From contig HG799465.1 of assembly GCA_000531095.1 (NCBI GenBank), forward strand, positions 117,266 to 181,265: a stretch of 64,000 nucleotides of DNA. The letters run 5' to 3'. The notes beneath the pieces were generated by a model, which was given only the letters and a program-made list of their open reading frames with translations, was not told where the DNA came from and did not search any database. This document shows, piece by piece, positions 19,171 through 27,885 of this stretch. This DNA comes from Gemmata massiliana. Lineage in GTDB: Bacteria; Planctomycetota; Planctomycetia; Gemmatales; Gemmataceae. A program made the translations under genes and the position numbers. How positions within the stretch are numbered: the first letter of the stretch is position 1; each line of letters opens with the position of its first letter.

Positions 19171-19586
19171 AGTTGCCCTTCCAGGATCTCGCGCACGCGG
19201 GCCGGGATCTCCAGGGACTCGATCTGGTCCGAGTTGGTGCCCCGACAATACACCGAGGTCATGCGCCCGACCGCGATCGGTTCGCCGCGCTGGTTCGTGA
19301 AGTCGAACCGGTAGCCCACGGACTTCTTCCCGAGCTTCTCCAGGCGCACCGCGATCGTCAGCACGTCCGAGAACTTCGCCGGTTTCTGATAGTCACACGT
19401 CACCGAAACGCGCGGGAACCCCCACTTCACGCCGTCCTCGATCCAACTCACGGACAATCCTCGTGCGCGGAGGAAGTCCGTCTCCGCTACTTCCATAAAG
19501 CGGAAGAAGTTCGAGAAGTGCATGATGCCGGCCATGTCGGTGTCCCCGAACTCGACGCGGCGCGTGATGCTGAATGGGGTCGTCAT
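19167..19586 (-). CDS. acyl-CoA thioesterase, 4HBT hotdog fold
   Basis: 139 residues, the usual length for YbgC/4HBT thioesterases. The active-site motif is FGDTDMAGIMHFSNFFRFME, with the catalytic Asp17 of the D-T-D-x-x-G pattern and the long helix that follows. Later strands (FPRVSVTCDYQKPAKFSDVL, KSVGYRFDF) complete the single-hotdog fold. Such enzymes hydrolyse acyl-CoA or acyl-ACP thioesters; the acyl chain cannot be predicted. The start overlaps the end of the glycosyltransferase by 4 bp (ATGA) and its stop overlaps the next start by 4 bp, so the three genes are translationally coupled. Confidence 0.93.
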   Translation of the reverse strand: MTTPFSITRRVEFGDTDMAGIMHFSNFFRFMEVAETDFLRARGLSVSWIEDGVKWGFPRVSVTCDYQKPAKFSDVLTIAVRLEKLGKKSVGYRFDFTNQRGEPIAVGRMTSVYCRGTNSDQIESLEIPARVREILEGQL

Positions 19587-20890
19587 ACGGGAGTCGGTGC
19601 CTGGGTGCGGACGAACTGGTTCAGGAGCGCGACGGTGTCGCGTGCCATCGTGTCGGCGGTGAAGCGCTCGCGCACAGCGGTTTCGCCCGCGCGCCCGGCG
19701 CGCCCGCGGAACTCGTGATCGGTCAGCACGCGGTGCAGCCCGCCGGCGAGTTCATCGATCGAGTCCGGGTCCACGAGCAACCCGCCGCTGGTAGACTCGA
19801 CCAGTTCCGGGAACGAGCCGTGTGCGGGCAGCACAACGGGCACGCCGTTGGCCCACGCTTCGAGCACGTACAGCCCCTTCGGTTCGCGGTACACCGTGGG
19901 CACGCAGAGCACATCGATGTTGCGCATGAATCGCACTTTGTCTTCGTGCGTAGGACTCTCGACGTGCTCGAAATCGGCGATCAGCCCCGCGCTCGTGAGG
20001 CGCTTGATCTGCTCCTCGAAGTACGGCCGGTTGTTCTCGCCCATCCACCCGCTGGCCCGGAGCTTCGCGTCCGGTGCGCCGGGCGTTTGGCGCAACCGAA
20101 TGAACGCTTCCACAACGCGGTGGAACCCTTTTTCTGGGCAGATCCGGGCGAAGTACCCGATCGTGAGCGGGCGCGTGGGGTTCGCGTCCGCGGGTCCACC
20201 GTGACCCGTGAGGCTGATGCCAGGCGGAACGACGTAGATGTTCTCGCGGGCCACTCCCATGTACCCGGCCATGTGATCGGCGTAGTACGCGCTCGTGCTG
20301 ATGTACGCATCCACGGAGCGCCCGTTCTCGCGAATCAGCTCGAAACACTTCTGCCGTTCGTGCTCCGAGAGCTCGTCCAGGAAGATGTCGTCGCCCTGGA
20401 GCGTGACGAACACCGGTACCCCGAGCGCTTGCTTCACCGAGGGAATGGCGCCGGACAGCAGCGCGTTGGTGAACAGCACCACGTCCGGTTTCTCGTCCCG
20501 GAGGTACTCCACCAATTTCTCGACCTCTTTGGCCTGATTTCCGCGTGCGCCGCGCAGCATCGAAATAGTGAGCTCGGCCTGCTCGCTGTACTTCGCGCGC
20601 ACGGCGAACCGCGACACCCACTTCAGGAGCCAACGGAAGTTGAACAGCCGATCGAGGAACCGCGGCGTGTGGCGGAACAGCCAGAACTTCTGTTCGAGGT
20701 AGATGTTCACGCCGCCGAAGAAGACCTTTTGCTGCGACGCATCCGGCTCGTCCACTTTGATGGGCATGTACGCGGGGATGAGCAGCGCGTCGTGCCCGAG
20801 GCGCCGGAGCGCGGTGACGAGCGTGTTGTCCCGCATGCAACTGCCGCAATACATGCCCGCGGCGCCGGCGGTGATGAACGCGATTCGCAT
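19583..20890 (-). CDS. glycosyltransferase family 4 (GT-B)
   Basis: 435 residues. The N-terminal Rossmann domain opens MRIAFITAGAAGMYCGSCMR, and the C-terminal nucleotide-sugar domain carries PLTIGYFARICPEKGFHRVV and the E-x7-E motif in EPKGLYVLEAWANGVPVVLP. VYVVPPGIS precedes the linker as in family 4 enzymes. No signal peptide is present, so it acts at the cytoplasmic face, transferring sugar from an activated donor to a lipid or glycan acceptor. It is the first gene of the coupled operon with the thioesterase and the prenyltransferase-like protein, which hints at a glycolipid or isoprenoid substrate; that is inference. Confidence 0.93.
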   Translation of the reverse strand: MRIAFITAGAAGMYCGSCMRDNTLVTALRRLGHDALLIPAYMPIKVDEPDASQQKVFFGGVNIYLEQKFWLFRHTPRFLDRLFNFRWLLKWVSRFAVRAKYSEQAELTISMLRGARGNQAKEVEKLVEYLRDEKPDVVLFTNALLSGAIPSVKQALGVPVFVTLQGDDIFLDELSEHERQKCFELIRENGRSVDAYISTSAYYADHMAGYMGVARENIYVVPPGISLTGHGGPADANPTRPLTIGYFARICPEKGFHRVVEAFIRLRQTPGAPDAKLRASGWMGENNRPYFEEQIKRLTSAGLIADFEHVESPTHEDKVRFMRNIDVLCVPTVYREPKGLYVLEAWANGVPVVLPAHGSFPELVESTSGGLLVDPDSIDELAGGLHRVLTDHEFRGRAGRAGETAVRERFTADTMARDTVALLNQFVRTQAPTPV

Positions 20891-21080
20891 GGCCCGCCCG
20901 GGGTGAACGATACTTCACGTTTTCTTACGGCGGATACCGGACCGCGGCGAACGGCTTTCAGAGTGGGAGTACGGAAGGCAAATCAGTAAGCGGAACCGCG
21001 GATCACGCAGATAACGCGGATCAGACAACGGAAGAATGCGTATTTGGTTTACAGGGCCGTTTAGTTCTCGCGGATGCGTC

Positions 21081-21199
21081 ACTCCACCCGCTCTTCCTGC
21101 GCCTCGAACGCGCGAAGGAGTAACGCGCGGTGGATCGTTGAGTGTGCAAAAGTAAACAGGCACGGGAAGCACGCGCGAGTGCCAACGAGCGGGTGGAGT
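21081..21199. repeat. intergenic inverted repeat, 13-bp arms
   Basis: ACTCCACCCGCTC at 21081-21093 pairs exactly with 21187-21199. The left flank (TTAGTTCTCGCGGATGCGTC) matches flanks at 30905 and 52960, placing it in the same palindrome family with eroded arms. Confidence 0.65.
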
Positions 21200-21372
21200 A
21201 AAGGCCCTGTGACCCGCGGATTTCTTCTGGATAACCAACCTGTTAATGCGTATACTTTAGCAGGAGAGTTCCCGATGGCCCGACCGCGTCAACGAAACGT
21301 GGCCACCGGATTTGCGCGAGTGGCTCGTTTTGAGGGATTCGCGGGCGAAATTTGGTCGAATCTGTCGTCTGC

Positions 21373-21389
21373 GTTAGCCGAATGTTAGC
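21373..21389. repeat. tandem GTTAGC motif
   Basis: GTTAGCCGAATGTTAGC, the reverse-strand form of the tandem GCTAACA motif, ~150 bp upstream of the SRPBCC gene. Confidence 0.5.
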
Positions 21390-21502
21390 AGAAATCGGCC
21401 CAAAAACGGTGAATTGAGAGCGGTTTTGGAGCCGGAAGTAACAGGGAAACAAGCAGTTGGCGCGTATCGGCGAAGAGGGACACGGGGCCGGTTTCCCAAA
21501 AC

Positions 21503-21518
21503 GTTAGCAAATGTTAGC
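21503..21518. repeat. tandem GTTAGC motif
   Basis: GTTAGCAAATGTTAGC, 20 bp upstream of the SRPBCC start codon at 21539; it could overlap the promoter or 5' leader of that gene. Confidence 0.55.
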
Positions 21519-21538
21519 CCCGCTGCCCGATCCACCCC

Positions 21539-22012
21539 GTGGAGACTTTTGTGCCCGTTCACCGCATCAGCGCCGAAGCCACGATTTCGGCTCCCGCGTC
21601 GATGGTTTACGCCACCATCGCGGACTACCGCGACGGGCACCCGCTCATCCTTCCGCGCCCGCCGTTCGTGTCCCTGGACGTGGAGCAAGGCGGTATCGGC
21701 GCCGGCACTGTTATTCGGTTCCAGATGCGCATGCTCGGCGCCACGCGCACCATGCGGGCCACGATCTCGGAGCCGGAACCCGGGCGCGTGCTCGTGGAGA
21801 CGGACGTGGAGGGCAAGATCGTCACGACGTTCACGGTCGATCCGGTCGAGGGCGGGCAGAAGGCGCGCGTGACGATCGCGACCGACATGAAGGTTCACGG
21901 GTGGCCGGTCGGCTGGCTCGAACGGCGCCTCGTCACGCGACTGTTGCAACCGGTGTACGCTCGGGAAATCGCGCAACTCGGCGCTGTGGCAACGGATCGG
22001 GCGAAAACGTGA
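21539..22012 (+). CDS. SRPBCC (START-like) domain protein
   Basis: 157 residues. ISAEATISAPASMVYATIADY is the first strand and helix of the polyketide-cyclase/dehydrase-like SRPBCC fold; GAGTVIRFQMRMLGATRTMR and GRVLVETDVEGKIVTTFTVD are the antiparallel strands, and VGWLERRLVTRLLQPVYARE is the C-terminal helix that closes the hydrophobic pocket. Such proteins bind a small hydrophobic ligand; none can be named. A GTG four codons in (VPVHRIS) is an alternative start. Two TAACA-type motifs lie directly upstream. Confidence 0.85.
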   Translation: METFVPVHRISAEATISAPASMVYATIADYRDGHPLILPRPPFVSLDVEQGGIGAGTVIRFQMRMLGATRTMRATISEPEPGRVLVETDVEGKIVTTFTVDPVEGGQKARVTIATDMKVHGWPVGWLERRLVTRLLQPVYAREIAQLGAVATDRAKT

Positions 22013-22102
22013 TCGGAGATGATCTTCTGAACTCGTGGGTCCGCGCTCGCCGATAGTAGCGAGTCACGACCGAATCTCTCTATCGCGCTGGATCCCGGAC
22101 CG

Positions 22103-22762
22103 ATGCCCGAACTGACTCTGAACCGCAACGACCGCCGCCCGGTCCCGATGGTGTGCATGTACTGCGGCGCGACCGCCACCACGAAACAGGAATGGCGGGT
22201 CGTCAATCACAAGCCGAGCCAAGGCGGGGGCGGTGGAGGTGATCTGTCGGTGGTTCCACTCGGCGATGATCCCATTTCGGCGGTGTTCGGGCTACTCATG
22301 CTGCCGTTCGTGCTGTGGGAACTGCTGAAGGGGATTGTGTCGGCGATCGGTGCGCTCGTCGGGTTCGTGACAAAGCCCCGAAGTGCAGCGACGCCCGCGC
22401 CCAAACCGGCCGCGCCGGTCGATCCACCGACGATGCTCGTCGCGGTCACGACTTGCGACCGGCACCGCCGGTTCCGCGACCGGTTCGTGTGGATCGGCTT
22501 CGTGATGTCGCTTGGGCTGGTCGCACTGTGGGCGTGGGCGATTGTTGTCACGCGACGGGTGATGGGCACCGAGAACACGGACCTGGCCGTCACGCTGGTG
22601 ATGACGGCGATCTTCTCAACAGTTGTGCTGCCGCTCGCGCTGTCGGTTTGGTACGTATTTGCCGGTCCTGTACTCGTGGACCGCGTGACCGAGAACGAAG
22701 TGGTGCTCGATCGGGTGCGCCAGTCGTACTTCGATGCGACCGGCACCGCGCCGAAGGGGTAG
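22103..22762 (+). CDS. membrane protein with N-terminal CxxC pair
   Basis: 219 residues, not recognised. The N-terminus has one CxxC (MVCMYCGATATTK) that resembles half of a zinc ribbon, a Gly-rich linker and a hydrophobic segment (AVFGLLMLPFVLWELLKGIV). Two clear transmembrane helices follow (WIGFVMSLGLVALWAWAIVV and LVMTAIFSTVVLPLALSVWY). The C-terminus (LDRVRQSYFDATGTAPKG) is soluble. The layout suggests an integral membrane protein with cytoplasmic ends. Convergent with the next gene across a shared hairpin. Confidence 0.75.
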   Translation: MPELTLNRNDRRPVPMVCMYCGATATTKQEWRVVNHKPSQGGGGGGDLSVVPLGDDPISAVFGLLMLPFVLWELLKGIVSAIGALVGFVTKPRSAATPAPKPAAPVDPPTMLVAVTTCDRHRRFRDRFVWIGFVMSLGLVALWAWAIVVTRRVMGTENTDLAVTLVMTAIFSTVVLPLALSVWYVFAGPVLVDRVTENEVVLDRVRQSYFDATGTAPKG

Positions 22763-22773
22763 GACATACGGAT

Positions 22774-22817
22774 GTCGCCGTTGAACTCCGCCCTTGCGGA
22801 CGAAGTTCAACGGCGAC
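22774..22817. terminator. bidirectional hairpin between convergent genes
   Basis: GTCGCCGTTGAACT (22774-22787) pairs exactly with 22804-22817 across a 16-base loop. It sits 12 bp after one stop codon and 28 bp from the other. Confidence 0.65.
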
Positions 22818-22844
22818 GGTGGGGAATCGTGCTTGTGGTGCGGT

Positions 22845-24128
22845 TCACGCCGCGGCGCGGGTTTCCGTGCTCGTGACCGCGTCCGCCGGCAGGAAGCCGT
22901 GCTTCGCGAGCGCGCCGCGGAGCTTGCGCATGGCTTCCGTCCAACTGAACGACGGGGCACGCTGAGCGGCGGCGGTGCCGAACCGGTCGGCAGTGGCGCG
23001 GTCGGCGAACACCTCGCGCATCCGGGCGATGAGGTGGTCGTTGTCCGGGTCGGCCCACATGCCGGAGTAGATCTTGTTCTTGGCTTCGATGAGCTTGTAG
23101 CCGACCTCGTAGCCGACGGCCGAATCGAAGACCTCGCCGACGGCGCTGAACGTAGTGCTCACGAGCGGCACCCCGCACCCCATCGCTTCGAGCAGGTGCA
23201 GCCCGAACCCCTCGCCGTAGGAGGCGTTCACGTAGCACGTGAGCGAGCGGTACCAGTCGGCCAGTTCGTGCGGCGTGAGGCTGCCGTGGACGACCTCGAT
23301 GCGCGAGTCGCCGTGGGTCTTCACCATCGGCGAGCGCGGGGTGATCTTCACCTTGAGGCGCACGTCGCGCTGGTTCGGGAACGCCTTCACGAACAGGTCG
23401 ATAACGCGCTGGACGTTCTTGCGCAGCCCGCCCTCGTCGAGCGCGCCGGCGGTGCCGAACGTGCAGATCTCCGGGCCGCTGTTAGCCGGGCGCGGGGAGA
23501 ACACCTCGGGGTCGTAGCCCAGCGGCACGACCTCCATCGGCACCGTGACGCCGTTGGCCCGGAAGCTGTCCACGCCCCACTGACTCGGGATGAGCAGCAG
23601 GCCACACTTGTTCAGGTACTTCGCGGACCCGTGCGGCAGCGTATCGGTTTCCCACATGGTCCAGGCCGCGGTGCGCACGCCCGGGCGGAACCGGTGGAGC
23701 AGGTGCGGCGGGATGATCGCGAGGCGCGGCTCGTCGAACGTGTACATCCGCTCGGTGGGGACGGCCTCGTCCGGCACGAACTTCGGGTTCATGAACGCGC
23801 GCGGGTCGCGGAACACGTGGATGTTGGACGCGGTCAGCCCGACGAGCGTCTTCAGCACGACGTGGTCGTACCCGCCGTGGCCGTGGATGTGGCCGGCGAG
23901 GTACAGCGGCGGGCCGGTGCGGACCGGCACGAAGAACCCGGCCGGGCGCAGCCCGTGGCGCGGGGAGCGCAACTTGTTGAAGAACCGGCTGAACTGCCCG
24001 GAGGCGAGCCAGCTCGCCGCGCGGCACGACGCACGGAACGCCCCGCGAAAGTCCCGCGTGTACATCAACAGGTTGAGTTTCGTGCGAATCGCGGGGATCA
24101 GCCCGGCGCGGCCGGTCGCGTCTGCCAT
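22845..24128 (-). CDS. glycosyltransferase (GT4/GT1 type)
   Basis: 427 residues. The C-terminal half carries the nucleotide-sugar domain with NASYGEGFGLHLLEAMGCGV, where the E-x7-E motif contacts the donor phosphate and ribose. GLLLIPSQWGVDSFRANGVT and VEVVPLGYDPEVFSP type segments are typical of GT-B enzymes that recognise a companion target site. The N-terminal domain (GPPLYLAGHIHGHGGYDHVV) is less conserved. It is cytoplasmic, as no signal peptide is present. Single gene, divergent from nothing obvious; acceptor unknown. Confidence 0.9.
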   Translation of the reverse strand: MADATGRAGLIPAIRTKLNLLMYTRDFRGAFRASCRAASWLASGQFSRFFNKLRSPRHGLRPAGFFVPVRTGPPLYLAGHIHGHGGYDHVVLKTLVGLTASNIHVFRDPRAFMNPKFVPDEAVPTERMYTFDEPRLAIIPPHLLHRFRPGVRTAAWTMWETDTLPHGSAKYLNKCGLLLIPSQWGVDSFRANGVTVPMEVVPLGYDPEVFSPRPANSGPEICTFGTAGALDEGGLRKNVQRVIDLFVKAFPNQRDVRLKVKITPRSPMVKTHGDSRIEVVHGSLTPHELADWYRSLTCYVNASYGEGFGLHLLEAMGCGVPLVSTTFSAVGEVFDSAVGYEVGYKLIEAKNKIYSGMWADPDNDHLIARMREVFADRATADRFGTAAAQRAPSFSWTEAMRKLRGALAKHGFLPADAVTSTETRAAA

Positions 24129-24231
24129 TTCGGTACTCCATTACCGGGACGGCGGATGGTAAAGTTGCGCCCGAAAAAATCAAGCCGAACTGCGAACCGA
24201 GGGGAGATGAGGTGCGTGTGGAAGTGCCACG

Positions 24232-24296
24232 CCCGCTCGTTAACACTCGCGGTTCGCCAAGAGCCTCTTGGCGAACCGCGAGTGTTAACAAGCGGG
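24232..24296. repeat. intergenic palindrome (compact form)
   Basis: The left arm starts CCCGCTCGTTAACACTCGCG and the inner part GGTTCGCCAAGA pairs through a 3-base turn with TCTTGGCGAACC; one mismatch in 31 bp. It can form a very stable hairpin between two leftward genes and may also stop transcription from the foldase gene at 24350. Confidence 0.85.
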
Positions 24297-24349
24297 TGTA
24301 GTGAGTGACGCAGCTAGCAGAACCCAGCTCCAACGGCGAACGGTCCGAT

Positions 24350-25474
24350 TTACTTCGGCGCGATGGTGATCTGCGCCTTGGGCTTCATCATCGTGATGAC
24401 GGACTCGCGGAGCCGCATCGCGTAGAGCATCTGCACGTCTTCCTTCACGCCCTTGTCCTCGAACTTCTTGGGCGCGCCCTGGCGCCGCGAGGTCACGAGG
24501 ATCAGGTGGTAGCCGAACTCGGTGGCGACCACGTCGCTCATCTCATACGGTTTGAGCCCGAACGCGGTCTTCGCGAACGGCTCGACCATCGCCCCGGCGC
24601 GCGGGAAGAAGTTCAAGTCGCCGCCGTCCTTCTTGGACGGGCAGGTGGAGTACTCCTTCGCGTAGGCCGCGAACAGTTCGTCGGTCTTGTTGGTCCGGGC
24701 CTGTTCCTTCGCGAGCGCGTCCGCGGTGGGCGGCAGCGCGGCGACGGCCTTGGCCGCTTCCTGCTCCACCACCTGCTTGATCCCGCGCAGCTTCTGGGCC
24801 GCGTCCTTCTGCTTGGCCTCGTCCGTGCCCGGCGTCATGAGGATGTGGCGCGCGCGGACCATCGTGCCGTCGAACACCTCGGGGCTGCTGTCGAACAGTT
24901 GCTTGAGGGCCGCGTCGGTGCCCTGCTGCTGGACGAACTTCTCCCACTTCATCTGGGCCGTCACCTCGGTCCGGAACTCGGCCTCGGTGAGCATCATCGC
25001 TTCGAGTTCTTTGGTGTAGTCCTTCTTCGCGTCGGTCAGCTCCTTCTTCAGGTCGCCGATGAGCTTGTTCACGTCCTTCTCGTCGACCGTCACCTTGAGG
25101 AGGGTGAGGTACTCGTCGATAAGGGCGTTCTCGATCAGGTGAGCCATGATCTCTTTGCGGGCCATCTCCTTGTGCGCGTCCGGGAACTGGCGCAGCGCGC
25201 GGTAAACGGCGACCTCGGGAATGGCCTTCCCGTTAACAGTGGCAGCGGTCCCGGTGGGGCGCACTTCGGGCGCCTTGGCCGCGGGCGTCACGGACGGGGC
25301 CACACCGGGGAGTCCGGCAGCGGCGCCGGGTGCCCCACCGACCGGCGGGGTCGCGGGTACACCTGCGGGCGGGGTAGCGGGCGGCGCGCCCGGCGCCGGC
25401 GGTTGGGCCGCGGCCGACGCGGTCAGGGCCGAACCGAGAACCAGGGCCGCGGCCCCGCGAATCGACTTGCGCAT
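24350..25474 (-). CDS. exported PpiC-type peptidyl-prolyl isomerase (SurA/PrsA-like foldase)
   Basis: 374 residues from the ATG at 25474, six bases after GGAGGAAG. Signal peptide MRKSIRGAAALVLGSALTASAAA, then a long Pro/Ala-rich linker, a SurA-N-like helical region (VNGKAIPEVAVYRALRQFPD, ENALIDEYLTLLKVTVDEKD) and a parvulin domain: VRARHILMTPGTDEAKQKDA opens it, SKKDGGDLNFFPRAGAMVEP and LKPYEMSDVVATEFGYHLIL contain the conserved Gly, Phe and His residues. It catalyses proline isomerisation of exported proteins in the periplasm. An insertion between the parvulin strand and core (EQEAAKAVAALPPTADALAK) is longer than usual. Confidence 0.93.
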   Translation of the reverse strand: MRKSIRGAAALVLGSALTASAAAQPPAPGAPPATPPAGVPATPPVGGAPGAAAGLPGVAPSVTPAAKAPEVRPTGTAATVNGKAIPEVAVYRALRQFPDAHKEMARKEIMAHLIENALIDEYLTLLKVTVDEKDVNKLIGDLKKELTDAKKDYTKELEAMMLTEAEFRTEVTAQMKWEKFVQQQGTDAALKQLFDSSPEVFDGTMVRARHILMTPGTDEAKQKDAAQKLRGIKQVVEQEAAKAVAALPPTADALAKEQARTNKTDELFAAYAKEYSTCPSKKDGGDLNFFPRAGAMVEPFAKTAFGLKPYEMSDVVATEFGYHLILVTSRRQGAPKKFEDKGVKEDVQMLYAMRLRESVITMMKPKAQITIAPK

Positions 25475-25633
25475 CTCGGACTTCCTCCAGGCGAATCGGG
25501 TGCCCATATCGCCCCCCAAGGCACCCCGGGTTCACAAAGGCCGAGGTGATAGCGTGGGTAAGCGGAGGCGTCAAGTCAGAGTTGCGGGCGGATTCAGGGC
25601 CGTTGAACGCCTGGTCTTGGTGAGCCGCGCGTG

Positions 25634-26467
25634 CTAGCGAGCGGCTGGGGACTTCCCGCGCTTGTCGTAGCGCACGTAGCGGTACGGCGACTTCCGGAAC
25701 ACGTCGTCGATCAGCTCGAACAGGTCCGGGTCGTACTTAGCGAGTTTCTCGCGCGTGTTGATGTCGTTGTGGACACCCGCGTTCGGCGGGCTATTGCAGT
25801 CAAAGTAAGATTGCACACCCTCGGCGAAATACTCGCTGGCGTTGGTCGCGGCGTAGGTGTCCTTCCATAACCCTCGCTCGATCGCCCGTGTGTAGGTCGC
25901 ACGGAGTCTGGCCTCGAACTTCGGTTCCGCCGTGCGCAGACCGTACTGGTGGATACAGTGGCCGAACTCGTGGATCAGAATGTTCTCGCGCGGGTACCGG
26001 TCGCCTCGCAGGTTCAACAGGTTCTCCTCGCCGCACGACGTGACGCGCCCGCCCAACCCGCGTGCGCGCTTGTCCCAGTAGTCTTTGGGCGTCATGTTCC
26101 GCTGTTCGGGTACGTCCGTGGTCATTTCGGTGGGCGCCATCACGACGAACCGGCAATTGGCCTTCACGAGCGCCCGAGTGACGTCGTCACGGTCCGCGAG
26201 CATCATCCCAATGAGGTACCGGGCCTCTGCGAGCGCAGCGTCCGATACTTTTTCCGACGCGAGAATGGGAAGCCCTTTATAATCGGCTGCTTTCGCGTAA
26301 AAGGGATCGAGTTTAAGTGCTTTGCGGAGCTCCTCCAACACCGGACGGACGATCGCCCGCGGCGCCGGTGCGACGTCACGCGGTTCGGACGCTCCGGCAA
26401 CGGGCGACAGCAGCGATGCGTGCAGCACGAGAACCGCAACCACAGCGAACCAACGCACGGGGCGCAT
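25634..26467 (-). CDS. exported zinc metallopeptidase, HExxH gluzincin
   Basis: 277 residues from the ATG at 26467; signal peptide MRPVRWFAVVAVLVLHASLL. The zinc motif is H166-E-F-G-H170 in ILIHEFGHCIHQYG, with a probable third ligand E212 or E216 in ASEYFAEGVQSYFDCNSPP, the arrangement of anthrax-lethal-factor-like and related secreted peptidases. CRFVVMAPTEMTTDVPEQRN and CGEENLLNLRGDRYPRENIL precede the motif. Probably secreted or periplasmic; substrate unknown. The longer frame upstream has no coding character before the signal peptide. Confidence 0.85.
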   Translation of the reverse strand: MRPVRWFAVVAVLVLHASLLSPVAGASEPRDVAPAPRAIVRPVLEELRKALKLDPFYAKAADYKGLPILASEKVSDAALAEARYLIGMMLADRDDVTRALVKANCRFVVMAPTEMTTDVPEQRNMTPKDYWDKRARGLGGRVTSCGEENLLNLRGDRYPRENILIHEFGHCIHQYGLRTAEPKFEARLRATYTRAIERGLWKDTYAATNASEYFAEGVQSYFDCNSPPNAGVHNDINTREKLAKYDPDLFELIDDVFRKSPYRYVRYDKRGKSPAAR

Positions 26468-26575
26468 GGCGATCGTCTCCGGTTCGTAACGAGGACCGCG
26501 AATATCGTAACGCACGCGAAACGCACAGGTATGATCGAATCGTGAAACCCATTCGCGTGCTTCCGGGAGAGGGCC

Positions 26576-27565
26576 ATGCGCAGCGCGACCTACGCCAGTC
26601 TCGGGGCGATACTCTTCGCGTTCGTTTCCCCCGCCGCCGATCCCAAGCCGGACGCGGTCACAAAAGATCAGATCGAAAGCGACCTGAAGCTCGTGCCGAA
26701 GGTGTTCGGCGACACGCGGATCATCGAAGCCGGCACGCAGCCGTACATCGAGTTCAAGCTGGTCAACACCTCCAAAACGCGCACGCACAAGGTGGTGAAG
26801 CCCGGTGACGGCTCCGAATGCGGCTGGCGCGATCCGTGGGTTCACGTGACCGCGGAGCAGCGCGGCGTGGACGGCTCGTGGACGGCAATGCAGCGCCAAT
26901 CGTTCGGGCGGTGCGGGCTGTTCGATTGGGACTGGCCGAAGGACGTGGTCGAACTGAAGCCGGGCGCGGAACTCGCGCTCTCGGACTGGTACTCACCGGC
27001 ACGGTTTGAGTTCCAGTACCCGGGCAAGGTGCGCCTGACCGGGCACTATGCTTACCGCGCCACTGGCGGAAAAGACGGCAAACCGCGCCCGGACGCGGAG
27101 AGCGGACGCATGGCCGGCGTGCCGCTGTTCGAGGTGCGCTCGGAGCCGGTCGAGTTCGAGGTGGTGCGATCGTTCGACGTTCGCGCCAAGGTGAAAAAGG
27201 CTCTGAAAGTCGGTGTCGAGATGAAGGCCAGTGAGGTGATTGAAATCACCGTCACGAACACATCGAACAAGCAGCAAGCGGTGGGCAACATCAGCCGAAA
27301 CGGTTACGGGGTCGGCATCACCCCGTACTCCGAGAACGTGACCACGATCGTGTTCAAGGTCGTACCGGTTTACAGCGCCTTGAAGTTCCTGGCGCCCGGC
27401 GAGACCGTAACGGTATTCGGTGGCGGGGGCTTCGCGGGCAAGGTCGACGGATCGTGGAAAGGCCTCAAGGCGGGTACGGTCCGCGTGCGGGTGAGTTACA
27501 GCCTCCCGACCGACAGTTCCGCCACTCACGTTGTGTTTGCTGATACCGAAGTGCGCGTGGAGTGA
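26576..27565 (+). CDS. exported protein of unknown function
   Basis: 329 residues; starts MRSATYASLGAILFAFVSPA, a signal peptide, with GGGAGAGGGCC-like purines upstream. Two beta-rich halves, each with an Ig-like look: YIEFKLVNTSKTRTHKVVKP and VIEITVTNTSNKQQAVGNIS are similar openings, and each ends in a strand-rich segment (VRLTGHYAYRA and VRVRVSYSLP). Not recognised as a named family; the pattern suggests two tandem beta-sandwich domains acting outside the cytoplasm. Divergent from the metallopeptidase. Confidence 0.75.
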   Translation: MRSATYASLGAILFAFVSPAADPKPDAVTKDQIESDLKLVPKVFGDTRIIEAGTQPYIEFKLVNTSKTRTHKVVKPGDGSECGWRDPWVHVTAEQRGVDGSWTAMQRQSFGRCGLFDWDWPKDVVELKPGAELALSDWYSPARFEFQYPGKVRLTGHYAYRATGGKDGKPRPDAESGRMAGVPLFEVRSEPVEFEVVRSFDVRAKVKKALKVGVEMKASEVIEITVTNTSNKQQAVGNISRNGYGVGITPYSENVTTIVFKVVPVYSALKFLAPGETVTVFGGGGFAGKVDGSWKGLKAGTVRVRVSYSLPTDSSATHVVFADTEVRVE

Positions 27566-27578
27566 TTGCTGCGATCCG

Positions 27579-27806
27579 TCAGATTTCGTCCTCGGGTATC
27601 TCGGCGAAGTGCTCGATGTGATACCCGGAGTAGATCCTGCCGGACCGGTGGTCCGCAACGACACAGTGACCGGGCATGTTCGGGATTTCGCCGAAGTAGA
27701 CGTACACCCCGTCCCGGGTAAAGGGGTAACGGTCGCGGTACTCAACGGGCAGCAGATCGACTTGGAACCGGACGAGGCTGTACTGACGCGGGTTCGGATG
27801 GGGCAT
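27579..27806 (-). CDS. small protein of unknown function
   Basis: 75 residues. Coherent, non-repetitive composition with a conserved-looking core YVYFGEIPNMPGHCVVADHR and SGRIYSGYHIEHFAEIPEDE. Its stop lies 13 bp from that of the exported protein at 26576, convergent. No domain is recognised; I keep it because its composition differs from antisense shadows and because it fits the gap exactly. Confidence 0.6.
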   Translation of the reverse strand: MPHPNPRQYSLVRFQVDLLPVEYRDRYPFTRDGVYVYFGEIPNMPGHCVVADHRSGRIYSGYHIEHFAEIPEDEI

Positions 27807-27885
27807 AACGCGCTCGGCGGAAACAAAAGCGGGTGTACCAGCACAAAGCCCTGGCCCACCCGACAGAAAGTCACGTCCACCCGGC

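Larger units (their letters stand above)
20891..21538. other. intergenic region with repeats
   Basis: 648 bp. Contains a CGCGGATCACGCAGATAACG-type repeat near 21000-21025 (a relative lies at ~50040-50065 in the other orientation), the inverted repeat 21081-21199, and two tandem GCTAACA motifs (reverse orientation) at 21373 and 21503. No gene is supported. Confidence 0.6.
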
